NCBI RefSeq assembly: GCF_023699475.1 | Contig: NZ_JALXFV010000008.1 | Span: forward strand, 320,475-384,474 | DNA from: Halomarina rubra | GTDB taxonomy: Archaea; Halobacteriota; Halobacteria; Halobacteriales; Haloarculaceae | Direction of reading: 5' to 3' | Length of the DNA: 64,000 nucleotides | Shown here: positions 32,013 through 40,894 of the stretch, one piece after another | Layout of the letters: the number at the start of each line of letters is the position of its first letter | How positions within the stretch are numbered: the stretch's first letter is position 1 | Position numbers and translations under genes: made by a program | The notes under the pieces: generated by a model | What the model saw: only the letters and a program-made list of their open reading frames with translations | Told to the model about the DNA's origin: nothing | Databases searched by the model: none

Positions 32013-33008
32013 TTACGGTTTCGGTGCGGCCTTCTGCAGGGCGGTCTCGGCGATGTTGCCGCCGTAGTCGGCGGCCCGCGACAGCGAGTCGACGACGAGA
32101 CCGAGCAGTTGGGCCTGCTGGGGGTCGAGGTCGCGGACCTCCTTGTCCACCTGGCGGGCGTAGTCGTCGACCTCGTCGACCTGTCTCCGTGTCGTGTTCG
32201 CCTGCCGGGTAGCGGTTTCGCTGTCGTCTTCGAGGAGCGCGTCCATCGACGTCTCGATGACGTCGTTGGCCTGCACCTGGAGCTCTTGGAGACTCTCGGC
32301 GGGCGTGTCGGGGACGTCCTCGAGGTCGAGGGCGAGTTCCGCGATCTTCGTCGCGTGGTCGGCGACGCGTTCGAGTTGCCGGGCGCTGGTGTGGTAGTCG
32401 AAACACACCTCCCGCGGGAGGCCGACCTCCGTCGCCGTCGACGGGTCACGGAGGACGCCGCGGAACACGCGCGAGGTCATGTACCAGAGGCGGTCGACGT
32501 CGTCGTCGCGCTCGACCACGTCGCTCGCGAGGTCGTCGTCGTTCTCGACGAGCGCCGTGATGGAGTCGGCGAGCATCGACAGCGCGACCAGTCGCATCCG
32601 GGTGATGGCGTTGACGATCGAGAGCTCCGAGGAGTCGAGGAGGTCCTGGAGCATGACCGTCTCACCGGTCTCACCGATGACCTCCAGGCCGACGAGGCGC
32701 TGGGCGGCCTCACGGATGGCGCGGCGCTGAGCGGCGGTGACGCGCGCCGTCTCCAGGTTGATGATGTCGAACCCGCTGACGTACATCGTCACGACCGCAC
32801 GCATCAACTGCTCGCCGTCCAGGTCGGTGATGTCGAGCGTCCCCTCCGTCCGGTCTTCCTCGCTCTGGGGCGTCAACAGCAACGAGTCCTCCTCCGGGTA
32901 GAACTCGACGACGCTCCCGGCGCTGATGCCGTTGTCCGTCGCCCACGTCTTTGGTAGCGATACGGTGTACGTCGACCCGCCGGTCACCTGCACCTTCCGG
33001 GTTTCCAT
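32013..33008 (-). CDS. AbrB-PhoU phosphate uptake regulator
   Basis: A 331-residue protein from ATG 33008. Residues 1-48 (KVQVTGGSTYTVSLPKTWA, ISAGSVVEFY) are an AbrB/SpoVT-type DNA-binding fold. The rest contains two PhoU-like helical repeats with acidic metal-binding patches: DYHTSARQLERVADHATKIAELA (about 226-248) and DSLSRAADYGGNIAETAL near the end. Such fusions are annotated in haloarchaea as phosphate uptake regulators and probably link the phosphate state to transcription. The TATA box TATAAAT (33033-33039, plus-strand reading) is 25 nt from the ATG. It is divergent from phoU. Confidence 0.9.
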   Translation of the reverse strand: METRKVQVTGGSTYTVSLPKTWATDNGISAGSVVEFYPEEDSLLLTPQSEEDRTEGTLDITDLDGEQLMRAVVTMYVSGFDIINLETARVTAAQRRAIREAAQRLVGLEVIGETGETVMLQDLLDSSELSIVNAITRMRLVALSMLADSITALVENDDDLASDVVERDDDVDRLWYMTSRVFRGVLRDPSTATEVGLPREVCFDYHTSARQLERVADHATKIAELALDLEDVPDTPAESLQELQVQANDVIETSMDALLEDDSETATRQANTTRRQVDEVDDYARQVDKEVRDLDPQQAQLLGLVVDSLSRAADYGGNIAETALQKAAPKP

Positions 33009-33032
33009 GGCAGAAGTTGTCCAGCGATAGCA

Positions 33033-33039
33033 TATAAAT
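33033..33039 (-). promoter_or_regulatory. TATA box of the AbrB-PhoU regulator
   Basis: The plus strand reads TATAAAT, so the minus strand promoter is ATTTATA, located 25 nt before ATG 33008. It gives a leaderless transcript. Confidence 0.6.
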
Positions 33040-33245
33040 CGATTCATCTCTATATACCGAATGCGAGGAGACCGGTCTCTCACCCACTCGACGCCACGAG
33101 ACCCAATACGGACCCTGGGGTTCGGACTGCCATCGCGCCGGCCGCCAGCTCCACCGAGCGGCCATGACAGCGGTCCGCTCCGCACCGAACGTACTTCTAT
33201 ATATGCAAATTGTGCTAAATTGTACCATACGTTCGCATGAGTTAG

Positions 33246-33251
33246 TTATAT
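33246..33251 (+). promoter_or_regulatory. TATA box before the phoU leader ORF
   Basis: TTATAT in an A+T-rich stretch. Its centre is about 28 nt before ATG 33277, so transcription probably begins at or very near the A of the mini-ORF. The region 33195-33252 has several A+T-rich direct and inverted patches that may be regulator sites. Confidence 0.55.
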
Positions 33252-33276
33252 GAATCTCCGTGGACACCGAACGAGT

Positions 33277-33303
33277 ATGAACGCAGACGAGGTGAGCCAC
33301 TGA
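33277..33303 (+). CDS. 8-codon leader ORF overlapping phoU
   Basis: ATG 33277 reads MNADEVSH and stops with TGA at 33301-33303; phoU starts with ATG at 33303, sharing one base (TGATG). It begins just where a leaderless transcript from the TATA box 33246-33251 would start. It may serve to load ribosomes for phoU translation by termination-reinitiation. It could also be the residue of a lost upstream gene. Confidence 0.45.
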   Translation: MNADEVSH

Positions 33304-33974
33304 TGGCTCGACGGGGGTTCCAGGACCAACTCGTCTCGCTCGAAGAGGACGTCCTCTACATGAGCGAGTTGGTCTCGGAGCGACTCCGTATGGGGTTGAG
33401 CGCGCTCGAACAGAAAGACCGGGAGCTCGCGATGGAGGTCATCGAGGGAGACGACGAGATCAACAGCCTCTACCTCAAACTGGAGGGCGACTGCATCGAC
33501 CTGCTGGCGCTCCAACAGCCAGTGGCGGGTGACCTCCGGTTCGTCGCGTCCTCGTTCAAGGTGATCACCGACCTCGAACGCATCGGCGACCTCGCGACGA
33601 ACCTCGGGACCTACACGCTCGACGCCGAGCGCGACGTCTACCCCGACGTCGACGTCCAAGCCATCGGCGACATGACCGTCGAGATGATCGAGGACGCGAT
33701 GACGGCCTACGAGAACGAGGACCCCGAGGCGTGTTTCGCCATCGCCGACCGCGACGACGAGCTGGACCGTCTCTGTGAACGAGCCTCCGAGATCGTCGTC
33801 CGTGACCTCATCGAGTCCGAGATAGAGGACGGCGAGGACGTCGAGAGTACGATGGCCGACGTCTCGCGACTGCTCCTGACGATTCGGGACCTCGAACGCG
33901 TCGGCGACCACGCGGTCAACATCGCCGCTCGAACCCTCTACATGGTCGAGAACAGCGACGAACTGATCTACTAG
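33303..33974 (+). CDS. phoU: Phosphate signalling protein PhoU
   Basis: A 223-residue all-helical protein made of two three-helix PhoU repeats. VASSFKVITDLERIGDLATNLG (about 80-101) and RLLLTIRDLERVGDHAVNIAARTL (about 186-210) are the classic E-R-x-G-D-x-A-x-N motifs binding metal clusters. PhoU restrains phosphate uptake through the Pst transporter. No pst gene is seen nearby; upstream is the divergent AbrB-PhoU gene instead. Start ATG 33303 overlaps the stop of the 8-codon leader. A hairpin follows the stop directly. Confidence 0.94.
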   Translation: MARRGFQDQLVSLEEDVLYMSELVSERLRMGLSALEQKDRELAMEVIEGDDEINSLYLKLEGDCIDLLALQQPVAGDLRFVASSFKVITDLERIGDLATNLGTYTLDAERDVYPDVDVQAIGDMTVEMIEDAMTAYENEDPEACFAIADRDDELDRLCERASEIVVRDLIESEIEDGEDVESTMADVSRLLLTIRDLERVGDHAVNIAARTLYMVENSDELIY

Positions 33975-33979
33975 AACAC

Positions 33980-34020
33980 CCAGGTTTTGCTGCGCTCACT
34001 CGCTCGCTGGCAAAACCTGG
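33980..34020. terminator. Hairpin after phoU, possible bidirectional terminator
   Basis: Perfect 11-bp inverted repeat: CCAGGTTTTGC (33980-33990) and GCAAAACCTGG (34010-34020) with a 19-nt loop rich in CTCGCT. It begins 6 nt after the phoU stop and lies before the converging CDC48 gene. Such hairpins are frequent between haloarchaeal genes. Confidence 0.55.
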
Positions 34021-34030
34021 ACTAAAAGCG

Positions 34031-34054
34031 CTCCCTCACTCCCTCACTCCCTCA
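34031..34054. repeat. Tandem 8-bp repeat CTCCCTCA x3
   Basis: Three consecutive copies of CTCCCTCA in the gap between phoU and the CDC48 gene, followed by further GCTCGCTCG-type simple sequence to about 34120. No gene is present in 33975-34193. Confidence 0.7.
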
Positions 34055-34193
34055 GTCGCTACGCTCCTTCGAGGGTTCGGCCGGCCCGCTCGCTCGTTGC
34101 ACTCGCTCGCGGTACTACAGAGAGCAACCGCTCGTCGGTGAGCGCGCGAGAACGAAGTCCGAGCGGGGGTGCCGCTCGTCGTGGTCGAGTGCG

Positions 34194-36413
34194 TTACTGG
34201 AAGCCGATGCGACCGGTCGACTGCTCCGGGCCGCGCGTGCCGCCGCGGAACTGGTCGGCGATCTCCTCGTAGTACGCCCGGATGTCGTCGTTGATGGTCG
34301 GGCGGACCGACTCCATGGCGGTGCGGAAGTGCCGCATCTCGACCTCGTCGGCGTCGTGGTCCTCGCGGAGCGCCTCGATGGCGGACTCACGCGCGATGGA
34401 CTCGAGGTCCGACCCGACGTAGCCCGAGGTGACCTCCGCGAGTTCGCGCAGGCTCACGTCGGGAGCGAGCGGCGTCTTCTGCGTGTGGATACGCAGGATC
34501 TGCTCGCGACCCTCCAACTCGGGTTCGCCGATGAACACGAGGCGGTCGAACCGACCCGAACGGATGAGCGCCGGGTCGATCATGTCCGGACGGTTGGTCG
34601 CACCGATGACCATCACGTTCTCCATCTCCTCGAGGCCGTCCAACTCGGTCAGCAGCTGGTTGACGACCCGCTCGGAGACGTTCGACCCGACGTCGCCGCC
34701 CCGACCGGGCGCGAGCGAGTCGAGTTCGTCGAAGAAGATGACCGTCGGGGCCACCTGGCGGGCCTTCCGGAACGTCTGCCGGATGGCCTTCTCGGACTCG
34801 CCGACCCACTTCGACAGCAGTTGCGGGCCACGCACCGAGATGAAGTTCGCGTTCGTCTCGTTGGCGACGGCCTTCGCCATCAGGGTCTTCCCGGTGCCGG
34901 GCGGGCCGTAGAGGAGCACCCCGGACGGCGGGCTGACACCCATCCGTTCGAAGCGCTCGGGGGAGTTCATCGGCCACTCGACGGACTCCTGGACCTGCTG
35001 TTTGGCGTCGTCGAGGCCGCCGACGTCGTCCCAGGTGACCTTCGGGAGTTCGACGAGCACCTCGCGCATCGCCGAGGGGTCGACCTCGGAGAGCGCGCCG
35101 CGGAAGTCCCCCTTCTTGATGATCATCTTGTCGATGAGGCTCGGGGGGATGTCCTCCTGGTCGAGGTCGATCTCGGGGAGGTAGCGCCGCAGCGCCTTCA
35201 TCGCGGCCTCCTTGGTCAGGGACTCGATGTCCGCACCGACGAAGCCGTGGGTCTCGTCGGCGAGGTGGTCGAGACTGACGTTGTCCGACAGCGGCATCCC
35301 GCGGGTGTGGATCTGGAGGATCTCCTTGCGACCCACCTCGTCGGGGACGCCGATCTCGATCTCGCGGTCGAACCGGCCCGGACGACGCAGGGCGGGGTCG
35401 ACGGAGTCGACGCGGTTCGTCGCCGCGATGACGATGACCTGGCCACGCGATTCGAGGCCGTCCATCATCGTCAGCAGTTGGGCGACGACACGACGCTCGA
35501 CCTCGCCGGTGACGTCCTCGCGCTTCGGGGCGATGGAGTCGAGTTCGTCGATGAAGATGATGCTCGGGGACTCCTCGCTGGCGTCCTCGAATATCTCGCG
35601 TAACTGCTGTTCGGACTCGCCGTAGTACTTCGAGATGATCTCCGGGCCGGCGATGGAGAAGAAACTCGCCGAGGTCTCGTTGGCGACGGCCTTGGCGAGC
35701 AGCGTCTTCCCGGTGCCCGGCGGCCCGTGGAGCAACACCCCCTGTGGCGGCTCGATGCCGAGTTTCTTGAATATCTGAGGGTGTTTCATCGGCAGTTCGA
35801 CCATCTCGCGGACCCGCTGGATCTCACCCTGGAGGCCGCCGATGTCCTCGTAGGTGATGCCGCCGCCGGTCTTCTCGAAGCCCGAGATCGGCTCCTCGCG
35901 GAGTTCGACCTCGGTGTCCTCGGTGATGAGACAGACGCCCTCGGGTTCGGTCTCGACGGCGATGAGCGGAATCGCCTGTCCCGGGGAGCGCATGAACGGG
36001 TGGTTCGTAGAGGACATCACGGGCACGATGTCGCGCTCGACGACCGGCCGTTTGAGGATCTGGCGTTTGACCATGCCGGCGGCGTCAGAGCCGAACTGGA
36101 CCGACGCCTCCTCGGGTGGCGCGAGGACGAGTTTCTCGGCTTTCGTGGCCTCGGCCTTCCGAATCGTCACGCGCTCGCCGATGCCCACGTCGGCGTTCTG
36201 CCGAGTGAACCCGTCGATGCGGACGGTGTCGGTGTTCCAGTCCTGTCGGTCGGCGCGCCAGACCTTCGCCGCGGTCGTGTCGCCGCCCTCGATCTCGATG
36301 ATGTCTCCAGGACTCAGCTTCAGGTGCAACAGCGTATCCGGGTCGAGGCGTGCGATGCCGCGCCCCGAGTCGTTGGGGTACGCCTTCGCCACCTCTAGTT
36401 GGACTTCGTTCAT
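34194..36413 (-). CDS. cdc48: CDC48/VCP-type AAA ATPase
   Basis: A 739-residue double-AAA protein, full length for archaeal CDC48. The N domain (1 to about 180) has the double-psi barrel opening [16 protein letters not shown]1 has GPPGTGKT (230-237), FIDELDS (287-293) and an ATNR motif. D2 has GPPGTGKT (503-510) and FFDELDS. It forms a hexamer that unfolds substrate proteins for the proteasome. ATG 36413 is chosen from the conserved MNEV start; upstream in-frame residues are not family-like. It is divergent from larC. Confidence 0.96.
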   Translation of the reverse strand: MNEVQLEVAKAYPNDSGRGIARLDPDTLLHLKLSPGDIIEIEGGDTTAAKVWRADRQDWNTDTVRIDGFTRQNADVGIGERVTIRKAEATKAEKLVLAPPEEASVQFGSDAAGMVKRQILKRPVVERDIVPVMSSTNHPFMRSPGQAIPLIAVETEPEGVCLITEDTEVELREEPISGFEKTGGGITYEDIGGLQGEIQRVREMVELPMKHPQIFKKLGIEPPQGVLLHGPPGTGKTLLAKAVANETSASFFSIAGPEIISKYYGESEQQLREIFEDASEESPSIIFIDELDSIAPKREDVTGEVERRVVAQLLTMMDGLESRGQVIVIAATNRVDSVDPALRRPGRFDREIEIGVPDEVGRKEILQIHTRGMPLSDNVSLDHLADETHGFVGADIESLTKEAAMKALRRYLPEIDLDQEDIPPSLIDKMIIKKGDFRGALSEVDPSAMREVLVELPKVTWDDVGGLDDAKQQVQESVEWPMNSPERFERMGVSPPSGVLLYGPPGTGKTLMAKAVANETNANFISVRGPQLLSKWVGESEKAIRQTFRKARQVAPTVIFFDELDSLAPGRGGDVGSNVSERVVNQLLTELDGLEEMENVMVIGATNRPDMIDPALIRSGRFDRLVFIGEPELEGREQILRIHTQKTPLAPDVSLRELAEVTSGYVGSDLESIARESAIEALREDHDADEVEMRHFRTAMESVRPTINDDIRAYYEEIADQFRGGTRGPEQSTGRIGFQ

Positions 36414-36538
36414 TACGGGGGTATGGTGTGTCGTCCGGTACGGCCGGACATATCCCTTTTGCTCATGTGTCACACACGTACGCGAGTGCGACGGGCGATA
36501 CCACGACCGACGGCCTCCGTCGCCCTTGTAATACGCCT

Positions 36539-36553
36539 GCTACTTCAAGTAGC
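36539..36553. promoter_or_regulatory. 15-bp palindrome between cdc48 and larC
   Basis: GCTACTT-C-AAGTAGC is a perfect palindrome with a single central base. It lies 126 bp before cdc48 and about 120 bp before larC in the 260-bp divergent region. It may be an operator; no regulator is proposed. Confidence 0.35.
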
Positions 36554-36674
36554 TTGCCGGGTCGAACGGTTCCGACCGGTGGTAGGCCCATGCTACCGCG
36601 GAACATGACAGGTCGGCGCGGTCGCGGGGGCAGGTCCCGGACCGTTTTAGCCCACGCCGCGCCGAGCGATGCGC

Positions 36675-38051
36675 ATGAAGACGCTCGCGTTCGACGGCCG
36701 GATGGGTGCCAGCGGCGACATGCTCCTCGGCGCACTGCTCGCCGCCGGTGCGGACTCGTCAGTCCTCGACCCGGTCGAGGCGGCACTGCCGGTCCACTAC
36801 GACGTCGGCGAGGCCGAGAAGAACGGTATCGTCGCGACCCGGGTCGTCGTTCGACTGGACGACGCCGACGGTCACGGCGCGGACCACAAGAGCCACGACT
36901 CGTCCACCGACCACCCCCACGACGGCGACGGTCACTCACACCCCCACGACCACGACGACCACGGACACCAGCACCACCACGGCGACGAGAACGGCGGGCA
37001 CGACCACCAGCACGACGACCACCAGCACGACGACCACCACCCCGACGACCACGCCGAGGGCCACGGCCACCTCCGGACGTACCCCGAAGTCGTCGAACTG
37101 GTCGAGGGGATGGGCCTCCCGCCGGCGGTCGAACGCGACGCGCTCGCCACCTTCGAACTGCTCGGGGAGGCCGAGGCGCGGGTCCACGGCACCGACCTCG
37201 GCGAGACGCACTTCCACGAGGTCGGCGCGGACGACGCAATCGCCGACGTCGTCGGCGTCTGTCTCCTCCTCGAGGACCTCGGCGTCGAACGTGTGGTGAC
37301 GACGCCGCTCGCCACGGGCGGCGGCGAGGTGTCGATGAGTCACGGCACCTACCCCGTGCCCACGCCCGCGACGACGAACCTCGCCGCCGAGGCGTCGTGG
37401 TCGCTGCGCGGCGGCCCCGTCGAGATGGAACTGCTCACCCCGACCGGTGCGGCGCTGCTCGCTCACTTCGCCGAGGGCGTCGAGTCGCTGCCGACGCTCG
37501 GAGTCGAGCGCTCGGGCTACGGTGCGGGCGGCTACGACGTGTCCGAGTACCCGAACGCCCTCCGAGCAATCGTCGGCGAGTCGGTGGACAGCCTGCGCCG
37601 CGACCCCGTCCGAGTGCTGGAGACGAACGTCGACGACGTCGCTCCCGAAGTGCTCGGCAGCCTCCACGAGACGCTCGCCGAGGTCGGCGCACGGGACGTG
37701 TCGGTCCTCCCGACGACGATGAAGAAGTCCCGACCCGGTCACCTCGTGAAGGTCGTCGTGAGTGCCGAGGACGCAGACCGCGTCGCCCGGCGACTCGCCG
37801 AGGAGACCGGGACGCTCGGCGTCCGCGAGACGGGCGTCCGCCACCGGTTCGTCGCCGACCGTGCCTTCGAGACGGCGCGGGTCGAGGTCGACGGTGAGAC
37901 CTACGAGGTGGCGGTGAAACTCGCCAGCGCGGGCGAGGAGCGCTTCGACGTGAGCGCGGAGTTCGACGACGCGCAGGCGGTCGCTCGCGAGACGGGCCTG
38001 CCCGTCCGCGAGGTGATGCGCCGCGCCGAGGAGTCCGTTCGGAGCGAGTAG
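36675..38051 (+). CDS. larC: Nickel insertion protein LarC, with a long His-rich loop
   Basis: A 458-residue protein. AFDGRMGASGDMLLGAL (5-21) is the family N-terminus, and LETNVDDVAPEVLG with MKKSRPGHLVKVV marks the C-terminal domain. LarC inserts nickel to complete the nickel-pincer cofactor of lactate racemase; LarB and LarE are not seen here. Between about 67 and 132 is an insert with 24 His plus many Asp residues, more than the short His tracts commonly seen. It probably stores or captures nickel. ATG 36675 is preferred; ATG 36669 adds two residues. The gene is uninterrupted, without the frameshift found between larC1 and larC2 in some bacteria. Confidence 0.92.
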   Translation: MKTLAFDGRMGASGDMLLGALLAAGADSSVLDPVEAALPVHYDVGEAEKNGIVATRVVVRLDDADGHGADHKSHDSSTDHPHDGDGHSHPHDHDDHGHQHHHGDENGGHDHQHDDHQHDDHHPDDHAEGHGHLRTYPEVVELVEGMGLPPAVERDALATFELLGEAEARVHGTDLGETHFHEVGADDAIADVVGVCLLLEDLGVERVVTTPLATGGGEVSMSHGTYPVPTPATTNLAAEASWSLRGGPVEMELLTPTGAALLAHFAEGVESLPTLGVERSGYGAGGYDVSEYPNALRAIVGESVDSLRRDPVRVLETNVDDVAPEVLGSLHETLAEVGARDVSVLPTTMKKSRPGHLVKVVVSAEDADRVARRLAEETGTLGVRETGVRHRFVADRAFETARVEVDGETYEVAVKLASAGEERFDVSAEFDDAQAVARETGLPVREVMRRAEESVRSE

Positions 38052-38060
38052 TCTCCCGAC

Positions 38061-38828
38061 TCACTCCTCGGTCGTCTCTCCGGCCTCGTCACCGCCGTTC
38101 TCGCGGTGTTCGGCGAGCGCCTCGTCCATCGTCAACTCCCCGCGGGCGACCCGGCGGGCGAGTCCCTCGGTGATGGTCCGGTCGCCCTCGCTGTGCTCTC
38201 TGGAGCGACGCTTGATGACCTGCAGTTCGCCCTTCGTGGGCGTGATGTCGCGTCCCTCGATGCGTTCGCCCGACCGGCGAGCGATGTTGACCGCCGCGAG
38301 GACGTCGCCCATCCCGCGTGCGCCGGTGCCGAGGTACGGGGTGGTGCCCGTCTCGTCGACGAGTTCCAGCGGTATCTCGGGGAGGTCGTCGACGATGCGC
38401 GACCCGTCGAGGCGTGCGCCGTCGCCGATGCGAATCGTGGGGTCGACGGCGTCCTCCAACTCCCGCCGGACGACGTCGCCGACGTCCGCACGCGGCACCT
38501 GGAACGCGGCGACGACGGTGTCGCCGACGACGACGGCGATGCCGGGGCGGTCGCCGGGGTCGATACCGACGACGGTCCGGGCGTCGCCGTCCCGGATGAG
38601 CGCCAGCGCCTCCTCGACCGCCGCTCGGGGGTCTTCGGGGTCCGCCCGGACCACGTCGACCGAGAGCTGTTCGGGGTACACCTCGTCGTCGGGGCCGGTG
38701 ACGAGCAGCGTCGTCCCGTCGGGGAGCTCCTCGTCCACCTCCAGGGTGGTGAACTCGACGCTCCGCTCGCGGAGCTCGTTGACGACGCCGTGGTACACCT
38801 CGAAGTCCTCGGTGGCGACGACTATCAC
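38061..38828 (-). CDS. RNase H-fold protein (DUF460/RuvC-like), function unknown
   Basis: A 255-residue protein from GTG 38828 (MIVVATEDFEVYHG). The first 85 residues form a small alpha/beta domain. Next comes an RNase H-like core starting VVGIDPGDRPGIAVVVGD (about 90-107), the pattern of RuvC, YqgF and DUF460 proteins, with the first metal Asp present. The C-terminal segment (RSGERIEGRDITPTKGELQVIKRRSRE) is charged. A nuclease role is possible but not shown. It lies between larC and radB, transcribed with radB. The GTG start is the only suitable one with the conserved opening. Confidence 0.7.
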   Translation of the reverse strand: MIVVATEDFEVYHGVVNELRERSVEFTTLEVDEELPDGTTLLVTGPDDEVYPEQLSVDVVRADPEDPRAAVEEALALIRDGDARTVVGIDPGDRPGIAVVVGDTVVAAFQVPRADVGDVVRRELEDAVDPTIRIGDGARLDGSRIVDDLPEIPLELVDETGTTPYLGTGARGMGDVLAAVNIARRSGERIEGRDITPTKGELQVIKRRSREHSEGDRTITEGLARRVARGELTMDEALAEHRENGGDEAGETTEE

Positions 38829-38935
38829 GAGCGACGTTGCCCCCCGATTCCCAAAAAACTCTCCCGACGTCCGCGTTCGACGTGACGGTCGCCGCGTCGT
38901 ATCGATTCCACCCGTGTGACCCGCCAGCGCCGGGT

Positions 38936-39628
38936 CTAGGGTTCGTCCCCGGCGACGAGGCCGTCGTCGGTGATGCGGAACCGAACGTTGCCGCCCGCGG
39001 GTTTCGAGCGGTGTTTCTCCAGAGTCGCCCGGCGGTTGCCCCCCCGGAACCGTTCGAGGCGGACGACGGCCGCCGACCAGTGACTCAGCGTGTGTCCCCC
39101 CAGGCCGCGCGAGCGGTCGCTGTCGGGGTCGGTGAACACCTGGTTCGTGATGAGCACCGCGACGTCGTGGCGACGCGCGAGGCTCAGCAGGTGGGTGATC
39201 TGGCGGACGACCTTCCGGAGCGCCGCGCCCTCGTCGTCGTTGTCGCGTTCGAGGCGGTAGAACCCGGTCGCGCTGTCGAGGACGACGAGGTCGACCTGCG
39301 AGGCGACCTCCGCGGCGTCCTTGACGGCTTCCTCCTGTTCGGCGAAGTCGAGTGCCTCGCTGACGATGACCCGGGAGGCGATGTCCTCGACCTCGTCGTC
39401 GCCACTCGCCGCCCGCGCTAACTGTTCGAAGCGGTCGGGCGAGATGCCTTCGGTGTCGATGTAGAGGGCGCTCCCGCCTCGGGCGGCGACGCCGACGGCC
39501 GCCGAGAGGGCGAGGTTCGTCTTCCCGGCCGCGGGTGCCCCGTACACCTGGGTCACTGCACTCCGTTCGAGGCCACCGTCCAGCAGGTCGTCGAGGGGGG
39601 CACACCCGGTCGAGATGTGGTCGCTCAC
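38936..39628 (-). CDS. radB: DNA repair and recombination protein RadB
   Basis: A 230-residue RecA-fold protein, the usual RadB length, from GTG 39628. GAPAAGKTNLAL is Walker A (about 30-41), VDLVVLDSATGFY is Walker B (about 112-124), and ITNQVFTDPDSD forms the later ATPase loop. It lacks the RadA N-terminal HhH domain. RadB assists RadA-mediated homologous recombination in Euryarchaeota. It lies just upstream of the RNase H-fold gene on the same strand and diverges from the HTH regulator. Confidence 0.93.
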   Translation of the reverse strand: MSDHISTGCAPLDDLLDGGLERSAVTQVYGAPAAGKTNLALSAAVGVAARGGSALYIDTEGISPDRFEQLARAASGDDEVEDIASRVIVSEALDFAEQEEAVKDAAEVASQVDLVVLDSATGFYRLERDNDDEGAALRKVVRQITHLLSLARRHDVAVLITNQVFTDPDSDRSRGLGGHTLSHWSAAVVRLERFRGGNRRATLEKHRSKPAGGNVRFRITDDGLVAGDEP

Positions 39629-39769
39629 TGCGCGAGCGTTCGTGTGGCCGCAGTAAAACGTCCCCGGTACGCCGCGCCGTGACCGGTCGCGCTCGTCGCC
39701 GACCGCCGACCGAGACGCCGTCGACGGCGGAGACGCCACCCATATGAGCGTCGCGTGCGCGGGTCGCGC

Positions 39770-40471
39770 ATGGAACCCCGACACACCCTCGCCCAGCAGA
39801 TGGCCGGCGAGGTGGTGATGAGCGACGACCCCGGCGGCACGCTCCGGAAGTGGCGGACGGACTTCGACGTCCCCCAGACCGACCTCGCGGGCCACCTCGA
39901 CGTCTCGCCGTCGGTCGTCTCGGACTACGAGTCCGGCCGCCGTCAGAACCCCGGCATCGGCGTCGTCCGTCGTCTCGTCGAGGGACTGCTCGACATCGAC
40001 GAGTCCCGCGGTGGAGGGCGCATCCGCCAGCACGCCCGCGTCCTCTCGGCGGGGTTCGACAGCGACGCCGTCCTCGACCTCCGGGAGTACCCGACTGCCG
40101 TGCCGCTGTCGCGGTTCTACGACGCCATCGACGCGACCGAACTCGTCGAAGGGACGGCGACGACCATCGCCGGCCACACGGTCATCGACTCCATCGAGGC
40201 CATCACGCGCCTCTCGTCGGAGGAGTTCTACCGACTGTACGGCCAGTCGACGAACCGCGCGCTCGTGTTCACGAACGTGACGCGCGGGGAGTCGCCGCTG
40301 GTGGCACTGCGGGTCGTGACACCGACGCCGACGGCCGTCGTCCTCCACGGCATCGACCCCGAGGAGACGTGGGAGCACGCCGCCGACCTCGCGCGAGCGG
40401 AGGGCTACTCACTGGCGGTGACGGGTCTGGAGACGAACGCGATGCTCGACGCGACGCGCGAAGTCGCCTGA
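39770..40471 (+). CDS. XRE-type HTH regulator with C-terminal sensor-like domain
   Basis: A 233-residue protein from ATG 39770. The HTH is TDLAGHLDVSPSVVSDYESGR (about 43-63). The following helix is RRLVEGLLDIDESRG. The C-terminal 140 residues are alpha/beta (YPTAVPLSRFYDAIDATELV, AITRLSSEEFYRLYGQSTNRA, TPTAVVLHGIDPEETW). The plan matches the archaeal COG1709-type transcriptional regulators, where the C-terminal domain is of unknown ligand. It is divergent from radB. Confidence 0.82.
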   Translation: MEPRHTLAQQMAGEVVMSDDPGGTLRKWRTDFDVPQTDLAGHLDVSPSVVSDYESGRRQNPGIGVVRRLVEGLLDIDESRGGGRIRQHARVLSAGFDSDAVLDLREYPTAVPLSRFYDAIDATELVEGTATTIAGHTVIDSIEAITRLSSEEFYRLYGQSTNRALVFTNVTRGESPLVALRVVTPTPTAVVLHGIDPEETWEHAADLARAEGYSLAVTGLETNAMLDATREVA

Positions 40472-40479
40472 GAATTCCG

Positions 40480-40830
40480 CTACAGTGCGTCGAGGGCCGT
40501 CTCCTCGACGTCGAGCACGAGGCCGTCGGCGTCGGCGCGGACGTACCCCTCGTGGAGCAGTTTCGGCAGGTGGACGTGGTGGAGTGCGATCGCGACGGGC
40601 TTGGTCGCGTCCTCGGCGAGCGTGTCCGGTGCGCTCTGGGTCTCGCTGGCGGCGATGGCCACGACGAGTTCGTCGAACGAGACGGGTGCGTCACACTCCG
40701 CGAGATACGCCAACGCCCGACGACGCCGCCCGTCCGCGAACACGTCCAGGCGGCCGCCGCTTTCGGTCTCACTACTGAGCGGGCTGACTGGTGCCGCCGG
40801 GACTCCGGCGTGCTTCTCTATCTCCGACAT
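40480..40830 (-). CDS. DUF7344-type winged-helix protein
   Basis: A 116-residue protein from ATG 40830 (MSEIEKHAG). The second half has LDVFADGRRRRALAYLAECD followed by IALHHVHLPKLLHEGYVRAD, the same HVHLP motif and spacing as the gene at 18988-19362. The wHTH is presumed to bind DNA; the targets are unknown. It stops 9 nt from the convergent XRE gene. It may form a regulatory cluster with the large HTH_10 regulator gene downstream. Confidence 0.75.
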   Translation of the reverse strand: MSEIEKHAGVPAAPVSPLSSETESGGRLDVFADGRRRRALAYLAECDAPVSFDELVVAIAASETQSAPDTLAEDATKPVAIALHHVHLPKLLHEGYVRADADGLVLDVEETALDAL

Positions 40831-40894
40831 CACAGTCCTGCCTTACGAGTAGAGGCCCCTGAACGCAAGGGCTAGACAGTTAATCACTGCTATT

